Assembly (NCBI RefSeq): GCF_050632395.1
Contig: NZ_CP192600.1
Span: 1,178,001-1,242,000 of the forward strand
Length of the DNA stretch: 64,000 nucleotides
Direction of reading: 5' to 3'
DNA from: JAUYQR01 sp050632395
Lineage (GTDB): Bacteria > Pseudomonadota > Alphaproteobacteria > Rhodobacterales > Rhodobacteraceae
Of the stretch, positions 8,444 to 16,911 are shown one piece after another. The notes beneath the pieces were generated by a model. The model was given only the letters and a program-made list of their open reading frames with translations. It was not told the DNA's origin and searched no databases. Position numbers and translations under genes: made by a program. Position 1 is the first letter of the stretch, and each line of letters starts with the position of its first letter.

Positions 8444-9117
8444 GCGAGGCCTGCGATCAGCGACGCGCTGTCGGAGACCGCGCCGAACACGCCGCCTTGC
8501 ATCAGCACCATCTTGAGGGCCGCGTCATGGTTGCCCTTGTCGGTGGCGCCGCAGCAATCGTGCAGTAGCACGCATTCAAAGCCACGGTCATTGGCCTCGC
8601 GCATCGTGGTGTGGACGCAGACATCAGTGGTGATGCCGGTCAGGATGATGTTGTCGATGCCGCGGGTGCGTAGGATCATCTCGAGGTCGGTGGCGCAGAA
8701 CGATCCCTTGCCGGGCTTGTCGATGATAATCTCGCCCGAGGCGGGATAGAGGTCGGGGATGATGTCCCACCCCGGTTCGCCCCGGATCAGGATCTTGCCG
8801 CAGGGGCCGGGGTCGCCGATGCCCGCGCCGATCTGCTGCGATCGCCAGCGCTTGTTCGCAGGCAGGTCGGAGAGGTCGGGGCGGTGGCCTTCGCGGGTGT
8901 GGATGATGGTATAACCCTTGGCGCGCATCGCGGCGAGCACCGCTTTGATCGGCTCGATCGGCGCACGGGTCAGGGAGATATCGTAGCCCATCGTGTCGAC
9001 ATAGCCGCCCGGTCCGCAGAAATCGGTCTGCATGTCGATGATGATGAGCGCGGTGTTGTCGGGGCGTAGGTTGCCGTTCCACGGCCAGGCATAGGGCTGG
9101 CTGGCAATCGTCGTCAT
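8440..9117 (-). CDS. biuH: Biuret amidohydrolase
   Basis: This is a 225-residue isochorismatase-fold hydrolase predicted to convert biuret to allophanate and ammonia. The catalytic triad is Asp28 (IIIDMQTDF), Lys134 (IIDKPGKGSFCATD) and Cys167 (TGITTDVCVHTTMREANDRG). The sequence strongly resembles the characterised Rhizobium leguminosarum biuret hydrolase throughout (WPWNG-LRPDNTALIIIDMQ, DLSDLPANKRWRS, DPGPCG). The start at 9117 overlaps the formamidase stop as ATGA; a longer upstream frame is a shadow of formamidase. The product allophanate would be processed by the divergently encoded allophanate hydrolase. Confidence 0.88.
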   Translation of the reverse strand: MTTIASQPYAWPWNGNLRPDNTALIIIDMQTDFCGPGGYVDTMGYDISLTRAPIEPIKAVLAAMRAKGYTIIHTREGHRPDLSDLPANKRWRSQQIGAGIGDPGPCGKILIRGEPGWDIIPDLYPASGEIIIDKPGKGSFCATDLEMILRTRGIDNIILTGITTDVCVHTTMREANDRGFECVLLHDCCGATDKGNHDAALKMVLMQGGVFGAVSDSASLIAGLA

Positions 9118-10130
9118 TCGGCGGCCTCCTGTGTGGGTTGCCCGTAGACACGGGTGGGGGCTGGAAAGCCGCAAGGGGTGCCGTCGGTGATGCGCACGCT
9201 GGCTTCCCACGGCAGGCGATAAGCCCCGGCGGCGAGATCGGTCATGTAGGTGTAGGGGCAATCCTGCGCGCCACCCTTGACCGCGACGTAGCCGCGATGG
9301 CCGAACTGGTAGGGATTGTTTTCCACTCCCCATCCGGCACGCGCCTCGCGCACTAGGTCGGGGCGGACCTCGGCCGTGATGATCTCGTCCACCCGGCCGG
9401 TGGTGCCGTGCGCGATGACGCTGCCGTCGAAGTTGACGATCATGCCTTCGCCCATGCTGTCGAAGGTGCCGTCCGAGCCGCACATGCAGACATTGGCGGT
9501 TACCATCAGATTGCAGAAGCTGTTCGACTGATTGGTGAAACGCCAGCTGTCGCGGATCGGTGCTGTGTAGCCGGCGGTGCGGATCATGATCTCGGCCCCC
9601 TTGTAGGCGGCTTCGCGCGCCATTTCGGGGAACATGCCGTCGTGGCAAATGATGAGGCCGATCTTCGCGCCCTTCGGCCCGGTGCAGACGGGGATGCCGA
9701 TGTTGCCCGGCTCCCATGGTTCGACGGGGACCCAAGGGTGCATCTTGCGGTAGTAAAGCTGGACCTCGCCCTTGTCGTCGATGATCAGGCCGGTGTTGTA
9801 GGGATAGCCGCCGGGGTTATGCTCCATGATGGAAAAGCAGCCCCAGATCGCGTTGTCGATGCAGGCCTGCTTCAGGGCCGCGACCTCGGGGCCGTCCATG
9901 CGGCACATGATGGCGGGGTTGGTGTCCATCGACAGGCCGTGCAGCATGTATTCGGGGAACACCACGAGGTCCATCGTGCCGAGGTTGCGCCTGGCCTTGG
10001 CCACCAGTTCCACCACCCGCGCGGTCTGGCGGGCAAGGTCTGCTGGTGTCACGGTGACCGGCAGTTGCAGCTGCACGAGGCCGATCACCACGCCATGTTC
10101 CGATTTGTTCAGACCGCCCAGACCGTTCAT
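9114..10130 (-). CDS. amiF: Formamidase (nitrilase superfamily)
   Basis: This is a 338-residue nitrilase-superfamily enzyme predicted to hydrolyse formamide to formate and ammonia. The Glu-Lys-Cys triad is Glu60 (VVFPEYMLHGL), Lys129 (YYRKMHPW) and Cys162 (LIICHDGMFPEMAREAAYKG). The length and the sequence around WVPVEPWEPGNIGIPVC, NNPYQFGHRGYVAVKGG and YTYMTDLAAG-YRLPWE match AmiF formamidases closely. AGGAGT lies upstream of ATG 10130. It lies within the biuret operon, so formamide or a formyl-urea intermediate may be a co-substrate. Confidence 0.85.
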   Translation of the reverse strand: MNGLGGLNKSEHGVVIGLVQLQLPVTVTPADLARQTARVVELVAKARRNLGTMDLVVFPEYMLHGLSMDTNPAIMCRMDGPEVAALKQACIDNAIWGCFSIMEHNPGGYPYNTGLIIDDKGEVQLYYRKMHPWVPVEPWEPGNIGIPVCTGPKGAKIGLIICHDGMFPEMAREAAYKGAEIMIRTAGYTAPIRDSWRFTNQSNSFCNLMVTANVCMCGSDGTFDSMGEGMIVNFDGSVIAHGTTGRVDEIITAEVRPDLVREARAGWGVENNPYQFGHRGYVAVKGGAQDCPYTYMTDLAAGAYRLPWEASVRITDGTPCGFPAPTRVYGQPTQEAAE

Positions 10131-10139
10131 GCGGCACTC

Positions 10140-11066
10140 CTATTTCGTGATGCTCAGTTCGGCGGGCGCGCCCTGCATGGCCCGTTCCGGCGAGGAGGTT
10201 GCGATCAAGAGCCCCAGCGTCAGCACGTAAGGGGCCGCGAAGAAGAGGTAGTAACCCTCGGTCACGCCCACCGATTGCAGCGCCGGTCCAAGCGCCCCCG
10301 CGCCGCCGAACAGGAGCGCCGCCCAGAAGCAGTTGATCGGGTTCCAGCGGGCGAAGATCACCAGCGCGACGGCCATCAGGCCCTGGCCTGAGGACACGCC
10401 CTCGGTCCAGCTGCCGGGATAGTAAAGCGAGAGATAGGCCCCCGCGATGCCGGCAAATGCCCCGCCCGCCGCTGTGGACAGTAGGCGCACGCGGTCGGCG
10501 TCGAGGCCCATCGCGCGGGCGGCATCGGTGCTGTCGCCCACCACGCGGATCACCAGACCCACGCGGGTGGCGCGGAACATCCACCAGAGAAAGACGGCAA
10601 GCACAGCGCCGATGAGAAAGAGCACATTGACCTGAAGTGCGGCCTGAACCTGCGGAACATCGGACCAGCCGCCGAGCGAAATGGACGGCAGCTTTGGCGC
10701 GACGGGCTGGATGTAGGGCTTGCCGAAAAAGTAAGCGAGCCCGGTGCCAAGCAGCATCAGCGCGATACCGATGGCAATGTCGTTCACGCCCTTGAACTTG
10801 CAGATCCAGCCGTGGAAGAGGCCGAAGACAACGCCGGACAGGGCCGCCGCGGCCACGCCGAGGAAGGGCGATCCCGTCTCATACGCGACTGCGTAGCCGG
10901 ACATCGCGCCAAAGATCAGCGTTCCTTCAAGACCGAGGTTGATGCGGCCCGACCGTTCCGTAAGACATTCGCCAAGCGAGACGAAGAGAAACGGCGTCGA
11001 CACGCGGATCGCCCCGGCGAGGATCGCCAGCGGCACGCCCCAGAGGCCGATGTCGACGGGGTCCAT
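10140..11066 (-). CDS. BMP-family ABC transporter permease
   Basis: This is a 308-residue permease, with the start taken at MDPVDIGLWG because its ATG overlaps the stop of the preceding permease (ATGA). Hydrophobic helices fill the protein. The segment LTERSGRINLGLEGTLIFGA is the conserved motif of nucleoside-type (NupQ/BmpD) permeases, and GVNDIAIGIALMLLGTG follows. It should pair with the permease at 11066-12169 to form the membrane channel of the importer. Confidence 0.85.
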   Translation of the reverse strand: MDPVDIGLWGVPLAILAGAIRVSTPFLFVSLGECLTERSGRINLGLEGTLIFGAMSGYAVAYETGSPFLGVAAAALSGVVFGLFHGWICKFKGVNDIAIGIALMLLGTGLAYFFGKPYIQPVAPKLPSISLGGWSDVPQVQAALQVNVLFLIGAVLAVFLWWMFRATRVGLVIRVVGDSTDAARAMGLDADRVRLLSTAAGGAFAGIAGAYLSLYYPGSWTEGVSSGQGLMAVALVIFARWNPINCFWAALLFGGAGALGPALQSVGVTEGYYLFFAAPYVLTLGLLIATSSPERAMQGAPAELSITK

Positions 11067-12169
11067 CAGCGGCCCTCCCAATAGGCGGGGGTAAAGATCT
11101 TGAAGCGGCCGTAGGCGGTTTCGGACAGAAGGATGGCCACGAAGATCATGCCCTGGAACACGAGGATCGTGGCGTCCGGCAGATCCATCCGGCGCTGGAT
11201 CAACCCGCTGGAGGCGGCAAACCCGCCCAACAGGATCGCCACCGGGATGATGGCGAGCGGATTATGCCGCGCCAAGAAGGCGACAAGGATGCCGGTATAG
11301 CCATAGCCCGCAATCAACGACGCGTTGGCCGAGCCGTGCACTGCGGAAACCTCGAAGAACCCGGCGAGCCCGGCGAAAGCCCCGCCAAGTGCGGTGAACC
11401 CGATCACCAGCCGCCCGACGGGCAAGCCCTGTACCTGCGCCGCGCGCAGGTTGTCGCCCGCGATGCGGGCCGCGAAGCCGAGGGTCGTCCGCTCGATCAG
11501 CACCCAGCACGCGATGCAGGCAAGGATGCCGATCAGAACACCCCAATGCGCGGAAATCAGGGGAATCTCGCCCACGCGCAGGCTTTCGGCCAGCGGCAGG
11601 GTCGAGGGTTTGTTGAGGCTGGCGGGGTCGCGGAACGGGCCTTCGACCAGATGGTTGAAAAGCGCGATGGCGATGTAGGCCATAAGGAGCGAGGCGATCG
11701 TTTCGTTGACCCCCCGCTTGATGCGGAGCGCGCCGATCGTGGCGATCCAGCCGCCGCCTAGCGCCATCGCGGCAAGTGCCATCAGGACAATGCCCAAGGC
11801 GGGCGGCCAGCCAGCCGCAATCGTGCCCGCGACTGCGGCGGCCAGACCGCCGAGGACGATGGCCCCTTCGCCCCCGATGACGACAAGGCCCAGCCGGGCG
11901 GGCAGGGCGACGCAGAGGGCGGCGAAAAGGAGGGGTGAGACCTGCGAAAGGGTATTCTGCCAGGAAAACGCCGTGCTGAACCCGGCCGTCCAGACCAGAC
12001 CGAAGAAGGCGAGCGGCGATTTTCCCACCAGCAGAAGGAAAAGGCTGAAGGCCAGGGATCCCGCCAGCAAGGCTGCAAGCGGGATCACCAAGGCCTCGGA
12101 CCGGGGCACGATCACTGACAGGGTTGCCGTCCGGGACCGTTGCGCCAAGGGATCGGCCACGTTTGTCAC
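11066..12169 (-). CDS. BMP-family ABC transporter permease
   Basis: This is a 367-residue permease of the NupP/BmpC type, starting with GTG 12169 only 2 bp after the stop of the substrate-binding protein gene. About eight to ten hydrophobic helices are visible, beginning with VIPLAALLAGSLAFSLFLLL. The conserved region RLGLVVIGGEGAIVLGGLAA and the ETIASLLMAYIAI motif support the family. It is translationally linked to its partner permease downstream. Confidence 0.85.
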   Translation of the reverse strand: MTNVADPLAQRSRTATLSVIVPRSEALVIPLAALLAGSLAFSLFLLLVGKSPLAFFGLVWTAGFSTAFSWQNTLSQVSPLLFAALCVALPARLGLVVIGGEGAIVLGGLAAAVAGTIAAGWPPALGIVLMALAAMALGGGWIATIGALRIKRGVNETIASLLMAYIAIALFNHLVEGPFRDPASLNKPSTLPLAESLRVGEIPLISAHWGVLIGILACIACWVLIERTTLGFAARIAGDNLRAAQVQGLPVGRLVIGFTALGGAFAGLAGFFEVSAVHGSANASLIAGYGYTGILVAFLARHNPLAIIPVAILLGGFAASSGLIQRRMDLPDATILVFQGMIFVAILLSETAYGRFKIFTPAYWEGR

Positions 12170-12171
12170 GG

Positions 12172-13299
12172 TCAGCTCGTGGAGCCGATGACGCCTTCGA
12201 CCAGATAACCGATGCTTTCGATCGCCACATCAGTTTCGACAAGAGCGGCGCCGGCGGGCACCACTTCGGCCCCGGTGTTGTCCTTGAGCGGGCCTTTGTA
12301 GGCGGCGAACCCGCCGGCCATGATCTCGGCCTTGGTCGCTTCGAACTGGGCCCGGCCTGCGTCGGACACGGCGGGTCCAAGTGGGCTCATCTTGATGAAG
12401 TTCTCGGCCAGACCGCCGCGCACGAAGTTGTCGATGGTGCCGCCGCTTTGCACGGTTTCGATCATGCCGGTGTATACCCCAGCCCAGTTCCATTCTGCCC
12501 CGGTCAGGTACTTGTCGCCCGCCAGTGCTGTCTGGTCGGCGTGATAGCCGCAGACGAATGCCCCGCGACCGGCTGCGGTTTCGCACACCACCTTGGGCCC
12601 ATCGACGTGGCAGGTGATGACGTCGCAGCCTTGATCGCAAAGCGCGTTTGTGGCCTCGGCCTCCTTGACCGCAAGGGACCATTCACCGGTGAAGATCACC
12701 TGGCAGGTGATCGAGGGATCGACCGACCGCGCGCCCAGAAGGAAGGAGTTGATGTTGTTCACCACCTGGGGGATCGGTTTTGCCGCGACGAAACCGATCT
12801 TCTTCGTCACGCTCGCGTGGCCGGCGGCGACGCCGTTCAGGTACTGACCCATGCCGATGTAGCCGAAGTAGGAGCCGATGTTGGCCGGGTTTTCCGGCGT
12901 CCAGAGGCCGCCCGCATGCTGGAACCGCACGTTCGGGAACTTGGGCGCAAGCTCGAGGATATGCGGGTTGAAGTAGCCGAACGAGGTCGGGAAGATCAGC
13001 GTCGCGCCATCGAAGTTGATCATCGATTCCATCGTGTTCTGCACATCGATGGATTCGGGGACGTTTTCCTCTTCCAGAACGGTGACCCCCGGGATCGCCT
13101 TGACGGCTGCGGCACCCTCGGCATGCGCCTGATTGTAGCCGAAATCGTCCTTCGGGCCGACGTAGATGAAACCCACGGTCAAGGGCGTCTGCGCCAGAGC
13201 CGACCCGGCACCGAGCACGCCGCCCATTGCAGAGACGCCCGCCAGCGCGGCCGATGATCCAAGGAATTTGCGGCGAGACAATACTTTGAAATCATTCAT
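12172..13299 (-). CDS. BMP-family substrate-binding protein, Tat-exported
   Basis: This is a 375-residue periplasmic binding protein of the basic membrane protein (Bmp/Med) family. The N-terminus carries a Tat-like signal (SRRKFLGSSAALAGVSAM) with probable cleavage after ALAQ. The mature part begins PLTVGFIYVGPKDDFGYNQA, typical of the family, and contains GKYL-type substrate loops (GYHADQTALAGDKYLTGAEW). It is the first gene of the minus-strand operon, and a LysR-box-like palindrome lies about 115 bp upstream. The ligand is inferred to be a urea polymer or related amide from the hydrolases in the operon. Confidence 0.88.
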   Translation of the reverse strand: MNDFKVLSRRKFLGSSAALAGVSAMGGVLGAGSALAQTPLTVGFIYVGPKDDFGYNQAHAEGAAAVKAIPGVTVLEEENVPESIDVQNTMESMINFDGATLIFPTSFGYFNPHILELAPKFPNVRFQHAGGLWTPENPANIGSYFGYIGMGQYLNGVAAGHASVTKKIGFVAAKPIPQVVNNINSFLLGARSVDPSITCQVIFTGEWSLAVKEAEATNALCDQGCDVITCHVDGPKVVCETAAGRGAFVCGYHADQTALAGDKYLTGAEWNWAGVYTGMIETVQSGGTIDNFVRGGLAENFIKMSPLGPAVSDAGRAQFEATKAEIMAGGFAAYKGPLKDNTGAEVVPAGAALVETDVAIESIGYLVEGVIGSTS

Positions 13300-13412
13300 T
13301 CAGTTCGCTCCTGTCATGGCTGTACGGCCTGTCACGGCCATCGGAATTTGTTCCTGACAGAGAGGCTAGGGTGTTTTATTGCTTCTGACGTCTGCTATTT
13401 TTTCGCAAGAGT

Positions 13413-13429
13413 GGTGCAAAAAATGCAGC
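13413..13429. promoter_or_regulatory. LysR-box-like site upstream of BMP operon
   Basis: GGTGCAAAAAATGCAGC is an imperfect palindrome. Its reverse complement matches the perfect site at 14380-14400 in 15 of 17 positions. It lies about 115 bp upstream of the BMP binding-protein start and just beyond the end of the LysR gene, so it is placed to control the transporter/hydrolase operon. The LysR protein encoded alongside (13446-14342) is the obvious candidate ligand. Confidence 0.55.
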
Positions 13430-13445
13430 GGTCAGGGGCGAAACA

Positions 13446-14342
13446 TCACGTCAGCGCCTCTAGCGCAAGGCCAAGGCTTTGCGCAAATCGCGCCGAGGCG
13501 ACGGGCAGGGTGCGGCCGCGCATCTGGCCAAGGAGCAGGTTCCCCGGGGGGACATCGCGGGAGGACAAGGGGCGCACGGTCATCCCCGACCCCGGCCAGA
13601 TCCGCAGCCCGATCGGGATCTGGAACGCGATTGCATTTTCGTGCAGCACGTAGTGGCGCATGAAGTCGAAGGAATCCGCTTCGACCACCGGCGCGATCGC
13701 CCGCGATCCACGCGCGGCGGCGGCGTCCAGCAGGTGGCGCACCCCGAACTGCCGACTTGGCACCACATGCGGATGATCGAGGCAGTCGCGCAGGCGCAAC
13801 ACCGGTTGACCGGACAGCGGGTGGTCCTCGCGCATCAGCACATGGATCGTTTGAGGCACCGACATCTGCACTTCGAAGTCGACCAGCAGCACGGGTTCGA
13901 AGACGAGGGCGATATCGCTGCGAAACGTGCTGAGGTCCCGCTCGGCCGCGTCACGGTCGCGGACGCTGACTGAGAAGGTCACGCCGGGGTGGCTTTCGCG
14001 GTAACGGGCGATCTGTTCCGGCATGAAATAGGGGATCAACGCCTGCGAACAGGCGACCGACACGTGGCCGCGCCGGATGCCCGACAGATCGGCAACCTGG
14101 CTCTGCACCCTGCGCAGGTCAGATACCTGCGCGCGGAAATGCTGGACCAGCAGTTCCCCCGCCGGGTTCAACCGCACGCCGCGCGGCAGGCGTTCGAAGA
14201 TCTCGGAGCCGAACTCCTCCTCGAACCGCTGGATCCTGCGGTTCAGCGCCGAGGCGGTGATGTTCATGTCATCGGCCGCCTTGCGGATCGACCCGGCCCG
14301 CATCACTGCTTCGATGTAGGCGAAGTCCTGCAAGTGTTTCAT
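13446..14342 (-). CDS. LysR-family transcriptional regulator of the urea-derivative locus
   Basis: This is a 298-residue LysR protein. The start MKHLQDFAYIEAV at 14342 is preceded by an AAAGGGGG ribosome site; a longer frame to 14453 runs through the palindromic operator and is unlikely. The HTH is at residues about 3-60 (GSIRKAADDMNITASALNRR) with the wing FERLPRGVRLNPAGE. The effector domain contains GHVSVACSQALIPYFMPEQI. It is divergent from allophanate hydrolase and adjacent to the BMP operon, and both promoters carry the same palindrome, so it likely controls both and itself. Confidence 0.88.
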   Translation of the reverse strand: MKHLQDFAYIEAVMRAGSIRKAADDMNITASALNRRIQRFEEEFGSEIFERLPRGVRLNPAGELLVQHFRAQVSDLRRVQSQVADLSGIRRGHVSVACSQALIPYFMPEQIARYRESHPGVTFSVSVRDRDAAERDLSTFRSDIALVFEPVLLVDFEVQMSVPQTIHVLMREDHPLSGQPVLRLRDCLDHPHVVPSRQFGVRHLLDAAAARGSRAIAPVVEADSFDFMRHYVLHENAIAFQIPIGLRIWPGSGMTVRPLSSRDVPPGNLLLGQMRGRTLPVASARFAQSLGLALEALT

Positions 14343-14379
14343 GATGCCCCCTTTCCGATGCCCGCGTCTGGCGCAAGCG

Positions 14380-14400
14380 GCGGTGCATTTTTTGCACCGC
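14380..14400. promoter_or_regulatory. LysR-box palindrome in lysR/allophanate hydrolase divergent promoter
   Basis: A perfect inverted repeat with arms GCGGTGCA and TGCACCGC is separated by five T residues. It lies between the LysR start (14342) and the allophanate hydrolase gene. A similar sequence lies at 13413-13429 in front of the transporter operon. Size and spacing fit a LysR-type recognition site. Confidence 0.65.
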
Positions 14401-14485
14401 TTTTGTGAATTCTTAGCATTTGTGTTGAGCGCGTTGAAGCATGACCCTGTCAAAGCTGGAAATCAGCCCTCAAGAAGGACAGATC

Positions 14486-16279
14486 GTGACTGACATAGCC
14501 CTGACAATCCCGGCCCTGCATGCCGCCTATGCGGCCGGAACGCCGGTCGCGCGTGTCATCGCGCAGGTCTATGACCGGATTGCGGAGGTGGGCGATCCCG
14601 CCATCTTCATCACGCTTCTGCCACAGGACGAGGTGCTTGAGGCCGCGCGGGCGCTGGGCCCCTATGATCCCGCCCGCTCGCTTTGGGGGGTGCCTTTCGC
14701 GGTCAAGGACAACGTCGATGTTGCCGGGTGCCCGACGACAGCCGCATGCCCGGCCTTCGCCTACATGGCCGTGGAGGATGCCTTTGTCGTGGCCCGGCTC
14801 AAGGCCGCCGGGGCCCTGTGCATCGGCAAGACCAACCTTGACCAGTTCGCGACGGGGCTGGTGGGTGTTCGCTCGCCCTACGGTGTGCCCTTGAACGCGC
14901 TGGATGCTGCCATCGTGCCGGGGGGATCCTCGGCAGGGTCTGCCGTGGCCGTGGCGCAGGGTATCGTGACGCTGGCGCTTGGTACCGATACCGCCGGGTC
15001 TGGACGTGTGCCGGCGGCGTTGAACAACATCGTAGGCCTGAAGCCCAGTCTGGGTGCCTTGTCGGCGACCGGAGTCGTCCCGGCCTGCCGCAGCATCGAG
15101 ACCGTGTCGATCTTCGGGCTCACCGTGCAGGATGCCTGGCGCGCCTATCAGGCCACGTGCGTCTATGACCCTGCCGATGCCTATGCCCGCCCCTTCGCCG
15201 CGCCCGCCCTTTCGCCCGCGCCACCGGTTCTGAAGGTTGGCATTCCCAGCCCGCAAAGCATCCGTTTCTTTGGCGATGTCGTGCAGTCCGCCTCGTTCGA
15301 CGAGGCGGTCAGCCTGCTTGGGTCCTCCGGCGCCGTGATCGTCGAAGTGGATTTTGCGCCGCTCTATGCCGTGGCTGCCATGCTGTATGACGGGGCCTGG
15401 GTGGCCGAGCGGTACACGGTGATCGAAGACCTGCTGAAATCCGACCCCGAGGCGATTCTTCCCGTTACGCGCAAGATCATCTGCACGGCGGAAAGCCTGA
15501 GCGCCGCCGACGCGTTTCGGGGCATGTACCGGTTGAAGGAACTGGCACGGCTTGCCGAGCCGTCGCTGGCGGGACTGGACCTGCTGTGCGTACCGACGAT
15601 CCCCACGTTCTACACGGTGCAGGATCTGAAGGACGATCCGGTCACGCCCAATTCGAACTTCGGCACCTACACGAATTTCGTCAACCTCTTGAACATGTGC
15701 GGCCTTGCCGTCCCGACACCAGCCCGCAGCGACGGGCGGCCGGGTAGCGTGACCCTGTTGGCCCAGGCGGGGCAGGACCACCTGCTGGCCGCCGTGGCGC
15801 TGGGGCTGGAAGCGGCAGGTGACCGGACGCTTGGGGCGACGCAGTGGCCCGTCCCCGCGCAGCCCCTTTCGCCCGCGCCACTGGCCGATACCATCACCAT
15901 CGCCGTCTGTGGTGCGCACATGTCGGGCCTGCCATTGAATGGCGACCTTGTGGCGCGCGGTGCGGTCTTTGTCGGCAAGGCCCGAACCAACGCGGATTAC
16001 CGGTTCTATGCCTTGCCCGGCGGCCCCCCTTATCGTCCCGGCCTTGTCCGGGTGGAACCCGGTCACGGGGCCGAGATTGCATTGGAGCTTTGGGCCATGC
16101 CGCTTGCCGGTTTTGGCAGCTTCATGCAGACCGTGCCATCGCCATTGGGCATTGGGACGGTTCAACTTTCTGACGGCGGGAAAGTCTACGGCTTCATTTG
16201 CGAAAACCGGGCCACCGATGGCGCGCGCGACATCACCGATTTCGCCGACTGGCGACGGTTCCTGCAGGATCAGTCGTGA
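14486..16279 (+). CDS. atzF: Allophanate hydrolase (amidase signature family)
   Basis: This is a 597-residue protein from the GTG at 14486, which has AGAAGGA upstream; an ATG at 14441 would add 15 residues without a good ribosome site. The N-terminal amidase domain carries the Ser-cisSer-Lys triad: Lys in GVPFAVKDN, Ser in PGGSSAGS and Ser in GTDTAGSGR. The C-terminal domain (from about DTITIAVCGAHMSGLPLNG to GKVYGFICENRA) is the extra domain found in AtzF/DUR1 allophanate hydrolases. It would turn allophanate, the product of biuret hydrolase, into ammonia and carbon dioxide. It is divergent from the LysR gene and shares its operator. Confidence 0.88.
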   Translation: MTDIALTIPALHAAYAAGTPVARVIAQVYDRIAEVGDPAIFITLLPQDEVLEAARALGPYDPARSLWGVPFAVKDNVDVAGCPTTAACPAFAYMAVEDAFVVARLKAAGALCIGKTNLDQFATGLVGVRSPYGVPLNALDAAIVPGGSSAGSAVAVAQGIVTLALGTDTAGSGRVPAALNNIVGLKPSLGALSATGVVPACRSIETVSIFGLTVQDAWRAYQATCVYDPADAYARPFAAPALSPAPPVLKVGIPSPQSIRFFGDVVQSASFDEAVSLLGSSGAVIVEVDFAPLYAVAAMLYDGAWVAERYTVIEDLLKSDPEAILPVTRKIICTAESLSAADAFRGMYRLKELARLAEPSLAGLDLLCVPTIPTFYTVQDLKDDPVTPNSNFGTYTNFVNLLNMCGLAVPTPARSDGRPGSVTLLAQAGQDHLLAAVALGLEAAGDRTLGATQWPVPAQPLSPAPLADTITIAVCGAHMSGLPLNGDLVARGAVFVGKARTNADYRFYALPGGPPYRPGLVRVEPGHGAEIALELWAMPLAGFGSFMQTVPSPLGIGTVQLSDGGKVYGFICENRATDGARDITDFADWRRFLQDQS

Positions 16280-16338
16280 GGGTGTTGTCAGAGGAGCTTC
16301 GCTTGCCGCATGACAGGCCGCTCCGGTAGCCTGCCCGG

Positions 16339-16566
16339 ATGACCAAACGCTCCCCATTCCACTACTTCAAGACGAGTCCAGAGATCATCCGCTTGGCGGT
16401 GATGCTCTACATCCGCTTCCCGTTATCGCTGCGCAACGTCGAGGACCTGCTCCATGAGCGTGGCATCGAGATTAGCCACGAGACCGTGCGGTACTGGTGG
16501 ACCAAGTTCGGGCTGAAGCCATCAAAGTCCGCAGTGAGTGTGTTTCGGAATTCTGTTCTTATATAA
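16339..16566 (+). pseudogene. IS6-family transposase N-terminal fragment
   Basis: The first about 58 residues (SPFHYFKTSPEIIRLAVMLY to SHETVRYWWTKFG) are the N-terminal HTH region of IS6/IS26-family transposases. The normal continuation with the DDE core is absent. The frame runs into unrelated AT-richer DNA after about 16515 and stops at 16566. The truncation leaves no catalytic residues. Confidence 0.8.
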
Positions 16567-16880
16567 TTCAATTACTTAGTATGTAGAAGGTTCGACGGCA
16601 GTCGCGTTCCCTCCGCCACTTGTCCTCACGAAAGCGTTCTCCCGATCCATTTGTGGCCGGATTTTTTCGTTGTTTTCGGGGGTTATGCGGGTGGGGCTGA
16701 GCACCGGCGTCCGTGCAAGGAGGACAGGGAACATTCTCTCGGAGCCGATATTCTCCAGACCTGATGCCTACGCTGTTTTGGTGTGCAGGTTGTAAGGCAT
16801 TGCAAAGGAACAATTTTCGCGAACCCTCGATTCGGGTTGGATCGGAGTGGCGCCCGCACGTCTTGGGACTGTTGTCGAAA
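16567..16880. other. Gene-free junction DNA between IS6 fragment and IS3 element
   Basis: This 314-bp stretch starts with an AT-rich run around 16560-16585, unlike its surroundings. No gene is recognised on either strand. It is likely junction DNA left by successive insertions and deletions. Confidence 0.4.
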
Positions 16881-16911
16881 CTGGCCTGCTGCCGGTTTTG
16901 TTGACGGGCAG

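Noticed and set aside
14450..16357. Long minus-strand open frame (635 codons)
   Set aside because: It lies fully opposite the allophanate hydrolase gene, which has a clear catalytic triad. The frame shows no domain and is a by-product of high GC at third positions.
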